Assembly: GCF_950295315.1 (NCBI RefSeq)
Contig: NC_080164.1
Span: forward strand, 8,750,082-8,814,081
Length of the DNA: 64,000 nucleotides
Reading direction: 5' to 3'
Source of the DNA: Erinaceus europaeus
Taxonomy: Eukaryota; Chordata; Mammalia; Eulipotyphla; Erinaceidae
Made by a program: the position numbers and the translations under genes. The notes under the pieces were generated by a model, which saw nothing but the letters and a program-made list of their open reading frames with translations, had not been told where the DNA came from and made no database searches. Positions 55,270-64,000 of the stretch are shown piece after piece; position 1 is the stretch's first letter, and the number at the start of each line of letters is the position of its first letter.

Positions 55270-55337
55270 AGTTATGTTATGTTATGTTATGTTATGTTAT
55301 GTTATGTTATGTTATGTTATGTTATGTTATGTTATGT
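55270..55337. repeat. (GTTAT)n pentanucleotide repeat
   Basis: About 13 perfect units; reads as a Met-Leu-Cys-Tyr cycling open frame. Confidence 0.97.
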
Positions 55338-55359
55338 GACGCGATATTATTTATGTTAT

Positions 55360-55560
55360 GTTGTGTATTTATTTTTATTGCCACCAGAGCTATCCCTAAG
55401 GCTTATCACTAGGGCTTATGGCACTAGGAATCCACCATTCCTGGCCGCAATTTTTTTTCCATTCTGATTTTTATTTGAAGAAACAGAGATAAATTGAGAG
55501 GGAAGGGGGAGGGAGAGAGGGAGAGAGAAAGACCTGTAGACTTGCTTCAGCACTGGTTTT
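55360..55560 (-). repeat. SINE 3' module plus partial SINE, minus
   Basis: TTTATTGCCACCAGAGCTAT, GGAATCCACCATTCCTGGCC, then GAAACAGAGATAAATTGAGA and CCTGTAGACTTGCTTCAGCA. Confidence 0.75.
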
Positions 55561-56345
55561 GCCATCTTCAGTCCTAGGCAAACACCAACCTACATTTTCT
55601 ACATTAATCCCTGTCCTGTCTCCTATTTTCCGTATCTGTGAACATCCCTGAGTGTTGATTGAAACTGTGGGTGCTCCTGCTTTCTTGTGTTCTCAGTAGG
55701 TCTACCGAGTTAACAGTCCATTTTCCAGAGCAACACAAGAATCACTTGTAACCAAAGAGAATACAAACAGGCAATGTATTCACCAAGGGACGTAATGAAA
55801 AGTGAGCGAGGGACCCCAGAAACTCACCTCTCCAGAGCCCAGTGAGAACCCAGAACACAGTGAGAATCCCCACATCCTGGGTTCTTCTGTTGGGGCTGTA
55901 TTCAGCCAGTGACTCTGTTGTGTTTAGGGAGAGAAAGCTATTCATTCAGGGCAACCAACAGCGACTCTCTGAGAGTCAGAGTGACAGATGTGGGGTCAGG
56001 GATCAGCAACAGCTTAGCAAGGAGAGCTCTTCTTTGCTGAGCTGCTTCCTTAGGACAGAGACCCTGCACCAGAGGGGCTGCTGCTGGGACCTCTGGAAGC
56101 CTGTGTCTTCCCGTGCTCCACTGGCCCCTGAGACCAGTCTGTCTGGAGCTCCCTTTTCACCTGCCTGCAGAAGGTGGCAACCACTGGGGGGGGATCCACT
56201 TTCAGTGCTCCAAGCTGGGGATGGTAGCCACAATCAGTGCTGACTGAGGTCATCTTCCTCGCTGCCTTGGCCACATGCAGAGGAGAAAACTTAGTTTCTT
56301 GGTGAGTCAGGACTCTTATTGTGGAATATGCAGAACTTTCTTTCT
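55561..56345. other. Unassigned sequence
   Basis: Non-SINE 0.8 kb; a 133-codon frame at 55842-56243 has no recognisable domain. Could be an LTR relic but no ends were found. Confidence 0.4.
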
Positions 56346-56349
56346 TTCT

Positions 56350-56640
56350 TTTTTTAAATTATTTATTTATTCCCTTTTGCTGCCCTGTTTTTTTTATTGC
56401 TGTAGATATTATTGTTACTGATGTCATCATTGTTGGATAGGACAGAGAGAAATAGAGAGAGGAGGGGAAGACAGAGAGAGGGAGAGAAAGATAGACCTGC
56501 AGACCTGCTTCACCGCCTGTGAAGCGACTCCTCTGCAGGTGGGGAGCTGGGGCTCGAACTGGACGAGATCCTTAATGGTCGTCCTTGTGATTCGTGCCAC
56601 CTGCGCTTAACCCTCTGTGCTAGCGCCCTACTACCAGGAC
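56350..56640 (-). repeat. Hedgehog SINE, minus
   Basis: AATTATTTATTTATTCCCTT tail, TTGTTGGATAGGACAGAGAG, CCTGCTTCACCGCCTGTGAA, TGCTAGCGCCCTACTACC head. Confidence 0.93.
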
Positions 56641-57010
56641 TTTCAAAAGATGCCTGGCCCTGCTAAAATCACACAAAGGCAGCTAACCTTTGTCATGGCG
56701 TTTTTCTGTTTTGTTTGGGAGGGCTGCGGGTATCAAAAAGGCAAAGTTTGGTAAGAGAAGCATTTCCCTCCCCGCATCCCTGACTGAAACAGAGGATTAA
56801 GGAACTAGTGAAACCCCTTCAGAACAAGACCACAACTTTATTTATGATGCTTGTGGTCCCCAGACACTCCTATTCCTAGAATCTCGACTCAGTTATCACA
56901 AGTGTATTGAAATTTGCCACATTTCCCAGCAATTATATACTTTGCCCACATGATTTTGGAAGTCCCTTTATAATTTTACTTTTAAGGTTACTTTTTTCTT
57001 TTCTTTTCGT
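56641..57010. other. Unassigned sequence
   Basis: No gene or named repeat seen. Confidence 0.4.
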
Positions 57011-57019
57011 TTGTTTGTT

Positions 57020-57215
57020 TTGACTAAGGAGATGGCTTTGGTAGAGCACAGGACTTGTCAAGCTCCTGACCCCAGGTCCACAAGTTACTACAACATATGC
57101 AAGATCTTAACTCTCACTCTCCCTCTCCCTCCCCCTTTTTCTCTCCCTCCGTTTCCCTCTCCTTTTCCTCTTCCTTTCCCTCTCTCCATCACACACACAT
57201 AAATGAGCAGATCTT
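57020..57215 (+). repeat. Old tRNA-type SINE, plus
   Basis: AAGGAGATGGCTTTGGTAGA head, CTGACCCCAGGTCCACAAGT, then a CT-rich run at 57105-57190 and ACACATAAATGAGCAGATC. Confidence 0.6.
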
Positions 57216-57224
57216 TTAAAAACC

Positions 57225-57765
57225 TATATTCATTTCAAATTGGTTACTAAATATAAAAATTGTGATGATTCATTCATCATTATGGTGCAAGCTCAGGAAT
57301 TCTTACAAAAATAAGAAAACTGAATATAAAAATCTTTCCTAGTATAATGAATAAATTACTTTCCTAATGCAAATTTAATACAAAAATAAAAAGCTTTGGC
57401 AGTATATGACATTTATAGATATCCATTAGCCAACTGTTTAACTTTCGGTTTTCCATTTGCCTTTTTGAATCAATTAGTAACTTTGTGCTTCAATCCGTAC
57501 AAGTCTGACCCCAGTGAAACTGTAGCAAGTTTCCATACTGTGGTTTCTTTACCTCTCTTTGCTTCTACCTGAAAAAGTCAATCTAGAGTGCTGAATTTCT
57601 AGATATTGTTTACTCCCACCAACAAAGCCCTGATGTTCGGGGTGGTGGAGTAGGAACCCTTTTAGAGTGCTCTCTTATAGAACTAGAAGAGAAACAATAG
57701 CCAAAAATCCCGTGAAGATTCAATAAATTACAACCAAGTTCTCTTCAGAAATGCACTAAGTCACA
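57225..57765. other. Unassigned sequence
   Basis: AT-rich unique-looking DNA; no gene recognised. Confidence 0.4.
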
Positions 57766-57769
57766 GCCA

Positions 57770-58335
57770 CCAAGTTGCAGATGCAACTGTGATGCCACCC
57801 TGACTTCCATGGGCAGACAACCTCACCAATGTGCCCCAGAACCTCACCTCTCCAGAGCCCTACCCTACTAGAGACAGGCTGGGAGTATGGATCCACCTGC
57901 CAACACCCATGTCCAGCAGAGAAACAATTACAGAAGCCAGAGCATCCACCCTCTATACCCCAAAAGAGAAATTTGGTTCATACTCCCAGAGGGGTAGCAA
58001 TGTTAAAGGAAAGGTGATCAGAGGGCTCTGAACTCCCAACTCCATCAGGACCCAGAGAGAGAAGAGAAAAAAAAAAGTTTATTTAGAAGTAGTAACAGGT
58101 GTAGGTGTAACTTAGAAAGGAAAAGAAGGTAGGACCATAGGAAAAATGAACAAATACATGTAAGTATAGATAGAGAGTTATAGAAGTCAAACCATATTTG
58201 TGACATTGGGAGACCTACTGCAGCTTCCAGTGGAGGGAATGGGAACACTGAACTCTGGTGGTGGGAACAATTCAGAATTAACCCCTGTTATCTCATAATT
58301 TTGTAAATCAATATTAAATCGCTAACAATTTAACA
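57770..58335 (+). mobile_element. L1 3'-UTR end, older subfamily, plus
   Basis: AACAATTACAGAAGCCAGAG, ACTCCATCAGGACCCAGAGA, ACTCTGGTGGTGGGAACAAT, then ATATTAAATCGCTAACAATT and a poly-A run. Confidence 0.8.
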
Positions 58336-58339
58336 AAAA

Positions 58340-59490
58340 AAAAAAAAGAAAGAAAAAAAAATCCCAGTGCTTTGAGGATGTTCTTGGGCATTCTGATATA
58401 TAATTATCTGTCTGATTTGGTGTGAAAGATAGCAAAAATAAAACAAAATATGAAAGAATTCATCTGCAAACTAAAGTTGAACCTAAACTAAGTTTTAATT
58501 GCAAACTGTTGGCCCTTTATCTTCTCTTTTGGTCATGAAGATACAGAAAATCCTGTCTTAGCAGAACCTTCAAGGGAAGAAAAACAGTTCCCAATCATAA
58601 TGGAAGGGAACGTGAGGAGAGTTCAGCCACACTGCATCAACACAGGCTGCTTCCACTGCCTGAATGTAGGAGATTCCTACTAGGTGTGATTTAATAAGTT
58701 ATTTTTTTTGGGGGGGGATGGTCTGGGAATTGTATTACTATAATCTACAGGAATAAATTTTGACTAAAAAGCCTATGCAATCATGTCCAAAATAGAAGTT
58801 CTGTTCTCAGATAGATAGTGGGATATATCTGTAAGCAGGAGAGTTGAGACCGAGATAGTCTTTTTCACACATGAGAAAGTTAAGAACAGACTTGCAGAGG
58901 AGGCAGTGGTGATGAAGTGGATAGTGACGGATGAGCCACTAAGGAGTCGTTACAGGCAAAGGAAGGACCAAAGATCCAGTTAAGACATCTCAGAGATGTC
59001 TTGCAACAACACCCCCAGATGAAAGCAGACTCTCTAGAGTTGAGAAAACAAACCAAAGACACCAGTCAACACTAATTAACTGAAAACACAAGATGACACA
59101 TTATGCGCTTATTTGGATTGTATTGCATTACACACAGAATATAATTTAAACAAACAGCTAAACACCTTATTCATCAGGTCACAAAAACCAAATCCAAAGG
59201 CATATTGCATAGCAGGAGCATCTAAAATAGATAATAGGAACAACAAACGTAAAAGAAGAGATAAACGCTCACCCAGAAAGCTTACAACTAGTACACAGGG
59301 ATCCTCCCCGGGTTTCTCTGTACTTGCATAGTGTCCTTATTTACCTTTACATTGATGATTCATTTGGAACTAGGAATAAATCTGTTTTTATTGTTTCTGT
59401 GGACATCATTCCAGTTTTCTCAGCATGATGATATAATTGTTTTCTTTGCCTCGGTGGGGTGGTTCTAAGCATGGCCATTGTCATACTCTA
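58340..59490. other. Unassigned intergenic sequence
   Basis: A 1.15-kb repeat-free stretch with no gene I recognise. Confidence 0.5.
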
Positions 59491-59494
59491 GATT

Positions 59495-59698
59495 TCTTTT
59501 TAAAAAATTTATTTATTTATTACTGAATAGAGAAATTGAGAGGGGAGTGAGAGGTAGGGAAAGAGATAGAGAGACACCTGCAGTCCTGGCTCTTCACTTG
59601 TGAAGCTTCCCCCCTGCAGGTGGGGACCAGGGGTTTGAACCTGGGTCCTTGTGCCCTGTCATGTGTGTTCTTAACCAGGTCCTCATCGCCTGGCCCCA
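59495..59698 (-). repeat. Older SINE, minus
   Basis: AAATTTATTTATTTATTACT tail, CACCTGCAGTCCTGGCTCTT, TTGAACCTGGGTCCTTGTGC, CATCGCCTGGCCCC. Confidence 0.9.
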
Positions 59699-59712
59699 CT
59701 CTAGATTTCTTT

Positions 59713-60009
59713 TGTTTTTTTTTTTAATTTTTTTATTTTTATTTTATTTATTTATTCCCTTTGTTGCCCTTGTTGTTTTATTGTTGTAGTTATTATTGTT
59801 ATTGTCATTGTTGGATAGGACAGAGAGAAATGGAGAGAGGAGGGGAAGACAGAGAGGAGGAGAGAAAGATAGACACCTGCAGACCTGCTTCACCGCCTGT
59901 GAAGCGACTCCCCTGCAGGTGGGGAGCCGGGGCTCGAACAGGGATCCTTATGCCAGTCCTTGTGCTTTGCGCCACCTGCGCTTAACCCGCTGTGCTACAG
60001 CCCGACTCC
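59713..60009 (-). repeat. Young hedgehog SINE, perfect target duplication
   Basis: Complete element ending in GCTACAGCCCGACTCC. CTCTAGATTTCTTT is repeated perfectly at 59699-59712 and 60010-60023. Confidence 0.96.
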
Positions 60010-60023
60010 CTCTAGATTTCTTT

Positions 60024-60595
60024 ATGCAGTTCTGTTTCTAGACTTTTTACTCTTGTCATGGATCTCAACACCCTCCCCACACTGTTTCAGTCATTAAGGT
60101 TTTATAATATTTTTAGATATCTGGAGGACGAGACATTTATGACTTCCTTTGTGTTATTTTCCTAGTTATTACTGAAGGCTTATTTTTCTATATATAATTT
60201 ATTTTTTAAATTTATCTTTGAGTGGTACTGGGGGTCAAACCCAGTACCTATTACATGTGTGCCATGGTTTTTTTATCACTGTTTTTCGTATCAGCTTACA
60301 TTTCAACTTGTGTAGATCTAGAGAAGGATTATTGGATCACATCAATTTTGTAAATTGCTTCAGAAAGAATTGTTATTTTGATGCAGTAACTTTAGATGAA
60401 CTCAAGTCTGCACACAGAAATACTTACATGTGTGTGAGTGTGTATCTATGTGTGTGTATATGCAGAATTTGGACAAATTTCCCCCTCTATTTATACCGAA
60501 GTGCTATATATTTTGCTACTATTAATAATGGGGTCTCTCCTTCGCTTTGTCTTATAGCTGGTCATGATTTGTATATGTGACACACTGATTTTCCT
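60024..60595. other. Unassigned sequence
   Basis: The 120-codon frame at 60218-60580 has no domain; no repeat recognised except a (GT)-rich patch near 60428-60465. Confidence 0.4.
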
Positions 60596-60694
60596 TTTTA
60601 ATTAATTTTATTGCCACCAGGGTTACTGCTAGGATCCAGTGCCTATGTAATTTCATTGTTTTCTGCAACCTTCTTGCTTTTTTAATTCTTCTCA

Positions 60695-60850
60695 TTAGTT
60701 ATATAATATTGATTTACAAAACTATAAGGTCCATACCTTTCTCACCTCCAGAGTTCTGTGCCCTTGTTCCCTCCACTGGAAACTTGTAGTAGTTCTCCCA
60801 AGTTGCACATATGGGTTGACTATTATTTCTATAACCTATCTATCTATATT
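60695..60850 (-). mobile_element. L1 3'-UTR end, minus
   Basis: ATATTGATTTACAAAACTAT, CTCCAGAGTTCTGTGCCCTT and TAGTTCTCCCAAGTTGCACA, followed by the (TATC)-like junction as at 34680. Confidence 0.7.
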
Positions 60851-61044
60851 TAGATGTATTTTCCATTTTATCTGTGGTCCTGCCTTCTCTTCCTTTCTAA
60901 ATCACTTGTTACTTCTAAGTATCTTTCTTCTTCTTCTTCTTCTTTTTTTTTTTATCTCCACTCTCTCCTGGTCCTGATGGAATTAGAATTCAGAGTCCTC
61001 TGGTCATCTTCACCTAATGTTTACTCCTTTGCAACATTATTTTT

Positions 61045-61185
61045 TCTTTAATAGAAGATTAGGACAGCGACTGAGAGAAAGAGAGATTGAGACAAAGATG
61101 GGAGACACTGTGGCACTGCTTCACTGTTCTTGAAGCTCCCATCCTGCACGTGAAGGGTGGTGGTGCTTGAACCGAGGTCCAACTA
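61045..61185 (-). repeat. Older SINE, minus
   Basis: TTAATAGAAGATTAGGACAG tail, GCACTGCTTCACTGTTCTTG, GCTTGAACCGAGGTCCAACT. Confidence 0.75.
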
Positions 61186-61455
61186 CACTTTAGTCTGGGC
61201 AGTGGCACACTGGGTCGAGGGCCTGTGTTACCATGCAGACACTCCCTGCTCCTACCAGCAGCAGGGCTGTTTGACAAGTGGTAAAGCAGGTCTGCATGTG
61301 TCTTTCTGTCTCTTCCCCTCTCTATCTCCCTTCCCCTCTCAATTTTCCTCTGTCCTAGCCAATAAAACAGAACAACAACAAAAATGGCCACCAGGAGTGG
61401 TGGATTCTTGGTGCTAGCACGAGCCCTACCAGATAATCCTGGTGGACAAATCAAA
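61186..61455 (+). repeat. Older SINE with 3' unit, plus
   Basis: AGTCTGGGCAGTGGCACACT head, GTGGTAAAGCAGGTCTGCAT, CT block, CCAATAAAACAGAACAACAA, then CCACCAGGAGTGGTGGATTC. Confidence 0.85.
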
Positions 61456-61669
61456 AATAAATAATAAACACAGGTACACTAACAGGTGCTGCCACTGTTC
61501 TGTTCCCCAGGAAGCCATTCTCCAGTATAAGAGCTCATACTCCACCCACCTTTCTGTGAATCCCAGGGGCAGCTTGTCAGTCCTTGGTGTCATACCAGAG
61601 ACCACTTGACACTTTGTGGGTGTGTGATATTTTCCCAATTTGGAGGTACTTTTCCAAATTGTATCACAT

Positions 61670-61868
61670 TTTTAAAAATTATCTTTACTTATTGGAAAGA
61701 ACAGCCAGAAATTGAGAGGATGATAGAGAGGGAGACAGACAGACACCTGCATTACTAATTCATCACTCGTGAACCTTTCCTCCTGCACATGGAGCCTGGG
61801 GATTTGAACCCAGATCCTTGTAAACTGTAATATGAACTCTCAACTAGTGCAACATCACCTCAGCCTTG
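61670..61868 (-). repeat. Older SINE, minus
   Basis: ATTATCTTTACTTATTGGAA tail, ACACCTGCATTACTAATTCA, TTTGAACCCAGATCCTTGTA. Confidence 0.8.
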
Positions 61869-61957
61869 GTACTTTTTTTTTTAAGCAACTGATTTTATGA
61901 TTGCTTGTAAGTAGTCTGAAATTAACATCCAACTGATGCTCAGAAAAAAAAAAGTGA

Positions 61958-62238
61958 GTCGGGCGGTAGAGCAGCTAGTTAAGCGCAAGTAGTGCAAAGC
62001 ACAAGGACCTGCGTAAGGATCCCGGTTCAGGCTCCTGGCTCCCCACCTGCAGGGGAGTCGCTTCACAGGCGGTGAAGCAGGTTTGCAGGTGTCTGTCTTT
62101 CTCTCCCCTTCTCTGTCTTTCCCTCCTCTCTCCATTTCTCTCTGTCCTATCCAACAATGATGACATCAATAACAACAATAACTACAACAATAATAAGACA
62201 AGGGCAACAAAAGGGAAAATAAACTGATAAATTTTTTT
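61958..62238 (+). repeat. Hedgehog SINE, plus, with target duplication
   Basis: GTCGGGCGGTAGAGCAGCTA head, complete body, ACAATGATGACATCAATAAC tail. An AAAAAGTGA stretch flanks both sides. Confidence 0.93.
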
Positions 62239-62239
62239 A

Positions 62240-62840
62240 AAAAAAGTGACCTGGACTGTATGTAAAAGAAAATGCCCAATGTTTTTTAAAAACCTATAGT
62301 GTCCAGTGAGGGTGGTAGGTCATACCTCCTTCCTGCAGAGTGGCAGAGGGTGTGGCTGGCGAGTTCTGTTATCTCAACTTGGCACAAGAACAGCTCCGTT
62401 CAGGACATTAACTGCTGTATTGACATCACTGCACCTGGCTTCTCAAGTATCTGCTTTGCACTCTCTTTGCCACACAGGGAAGCATCCAATTGTTACACCT
62501 AACTACTTTCTAGTCTTTTCTCCTCTCTTTCCACATCCCAATTCCTGTTCTTCTGGGGCAGTGTGCTATCAAGGAGATGCTTCTTATGGTATGTTTCTAG
62601 CTTTTGTGGCTCTAGTTTGCAGACTGAGCTTGGCAGATCTGTCTGCCAATGTACTTGCTTCTACATCTGCAATTATAATTGAATCCACAAGGCTAGAATT
62701 CATCATACAGCCTCATATAATACCTTGGCTGTCATAGTTTTCTGCTGCTCTAAGTAGATTTAGTTTATGAGCTACTGTGTTTCTACTGAATGCATTTGAA
62801 GTGATTTTAAATCACCTAGTGACTATATCTGGAAAGTAAT
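62240..62840. other. Unassigned sequence
   Basis: The 143-codon frame at 62306-62737 has no recognisable domain. Confidence 0.45.
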
Positions 62841-62844
62841 TTTA

Positions 62845-62864
62845 ACACACACACACACACACAC
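62845..62864. repeat. (AC)n microsatellite
   Basis: Ten AC units next to a SINE tail. Confidence 0.9.
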
Positions 62865-62869
62865 AAACA

Positions 62870-63420
62870 TATATTAATTTAATTAATGTATTATTGGATA
62901 GAGACAGAGATAAATTGAGATGGGAGGGGAGTGGGAGAGATAAAGAGAGGGAGAGAGAGAGCGAGAGAGAGTGAGAGAGAGAGGGGAGGAGAGAGAGAGT
63001 GCTGCAGTAGTATTTCACCACTTGTGAAACTTTCCCCCTGTAGGAGGGACCGGGTACTTGAACCTGGGTCCTTGTGCCGGGAGCCAACGCCTTAGCTAAG
63101 ACTCTCATATAGCTGGTGAGAGGACATTCCAATCATTGGAACTGAGATTACCATCTAGCTTTTTGGAAAGTCACTCACCCACCTCCCTCCCCCACTACCT
63201 TAGCAGAACTTCCTCCTTGTTTATGCATAAATTGTGGCTGTAAAATAAAATTTTCAGAGCTTGATCAGACCTCCTGTCTTGCTCTCGTTCTTCGTGTCTC
63301 TTGTCCCCTCCATTCTCATGCCCCCTACCCTAGGTTTCCGTCGATAACCCCGCAGGCCGGGGCATCCTTGCACACTGTAGTGTGTGCAGTTAACCCAGGG
63401 GCCACTGCCCGGTCCTTCTG
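62870..63420 (-). repeat. Older SINE, minus, split by a solo LTR
   Basis: Left part 62870-63074: ATGTATTATTGGATAGAGAC tail, (GA)n, ACTTGAACCTGGGTCCTTG. Right part resumes after the LTR at 63371 with CACACTGTAGTGTGTGCAGT and GGGGCCACTGCCCGGTCC. Confidence 0.9.
63075..63364 (+). mobile_element. Solo LTR, class II (ERVK-type), inserted in a SINE
   Basis: A 290-bp element starting TGCCGGGAGCC and ending GGCCGGGGCA, flanked by a perfect 6-bp duplication TCCTTG (63069-63074 and 63365-63370). It contains AATAAAA near 63245 followed by CT-rich sequence, as in the R/U5 of betaretrovirus-like LTRs. It interrupts the SINE within the B-box-proximal region, so it is younger than that SINE. No viral genes remain. 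Confidence 0.9.
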
Positions 63421-63524
63421 GCAAATAAAAAACATTACCACAGTGTCTTCCTTTCAGTTTGATCAAGCTGAAGTGTATTTACATTTACAAATACAAACAC
63501 AAGATACAAACTAGAAAGTTTTTT

Positions 63525-63798
63525 TTTTAATTTAATTATTTTGACAAAAATTTATTTTCCCTTTTGTTGCCCTGGTTTTTATTGTTGTTGTAGTTATTGA
63601 TGTCACCATTGTTAGATAGGACAGAGAGAAATGGAGAGAGGAGGGGAAGACAGACAGGGGGAGAGAAAGATAGACACCTGCAGACTTGCTTCACTGCCTG
63701 TGAAGTGACCCCCCTGCAGGTGGGGAGCTGGGGGCTCGAACCAGGATCCTTACACAGGTCCTTGAACTTTGCCTGCTGCTCTACCACCAGACTCCCGA
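63525..63798 (-). repeat. Hedgehog SINE, minus
   Basis: TTTATTTTCCCTTTTGTTGC tail, TTGTTAGATAGGACAGAGAG, CACCTGCAGACTTGCTTCAC, GGCTCGAACCAGGATCCTTA, CTACCACCAGACTCCC. Confidence 0.93.
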
Positions 63799-64000
63799 TG
63801 ATGTAAGTCTATGTGCCATGAATAGTTATTTTAAATTCCTTTTAGACATATATGTCTGTTTTGATCATCATTTCTCTCTTGTATTTTACTCAGAACTTAG
63901 TAAAGAAGTAAAACTCAACTGAAAAAATATGGAGACATTCAGAATGTTTTCACAGTGCCTGGTACTGCAGTCCTCTCAGTCACTGAAGGTTAGCAACAAA

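Noticed and set aside
55270..55337. Regularly spaced repeats suggestive of a CRISPR-like or telomeric array
   Set aside because: It is a simple pentanucleotide repeat (GTTAT) without spacers and does not match TTAGGG; CRISPR arrays are not expected in a mammalian genome.
55842..56274. A small gene suggested by open frames on both strands
   Set aside because: Neither frame has a domain, and stop-free stretches of this size are expected by chance in this composition.
1..64000. A previously undescribed multi-gene system
   Set aside because: Apart from OSR1, everything I can identify is repeat, pseudogene or regulatory-type DNA; no cluster of unknown coding genes is visible.

Overview
This is a window of mammalian nuclear DNA containing one recognisable functional protein-coding gene, OSR1 (odd-skipped related transcription factor 1), on the minus strand at about 2.3-9.7 kb. 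The rest is repeat-rich non-coding DNA. The dominant repeats are tRNA-derived SINEs whose 5' part resembles a tRNA (a GTAGC-CAG-GG-TTAAGCGC A-box region and a GGTTCGA-CCC B box) and which end in a CT-rich block and a CAACAA/AATAAATA tail. I recognise these, and the long L1 3'-UTR family present in several copies, as typical of hedgehogs. The likely source is therefore an Erinaceus-like eulipotyphlan; this is recognition, not a database result.

Layout. 0-2.2 kb: sequence 3' of OSR1, with microsatellites and a CpG-rich block holding a near-ideal CTCF motif. 2.28-9.66 kb: OSR1, with a non-coding exon 1 (about 9655-9443), coding exon 2 (5133-4435) and terminal exon 3 (3359 to about 2285). The predicted protein has 267 residues and three C2H2 zinc fingers. 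7.2-10.2 kb: CpG island over intron 1, exon 1 and the promoter, with an AT-rich, homeodomain-site-like island near 7.93-8.03 kb. 10.2-14 kb: upstream flank with an ISRE-like motif, a hairpin and a second CTCF motif convergent with the first. 14-36 kb: dense SINEs, L1 3' ends, a 1.5-kb trinucleotide minisatellite (22.1-23.6 kb), a solo LTR with a 6-bp target duplication (27.5-28.0 kb) and an RPL12 processed pseudogene (31.2-31.7 kb). 36.5-49.7 kb: an L1 complex, with a minus-strand 3' end joined to a plus-strand 5' half, followed by two more minus-strand L1 segments, so that two ORF2 regions face each other as a long inverted repeat. 49.7-64 kb: mainly unique non-coding DNA with SINEs, L1 3' ends, a pentanucleotide repeat and a second solo LTR nested in a SINE.

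Functionally the window reads as a developmental regulator lying in gene-poor flanks. OSR1 is known in vertebrates as a nuclear zinc-finger factor for intermediate mesoderm, kidney, heart and limb development, and genes of this type usually depend on distal enhancers. The regulatory candidates named here come from motifs only. I see no new gene system; the best observations are architectural: convergent CTCF motifs, inverted L1s, nested LTR/SINE insertions, SINE B-box triplication and a tRNA-like relic with a CUA anticodon.
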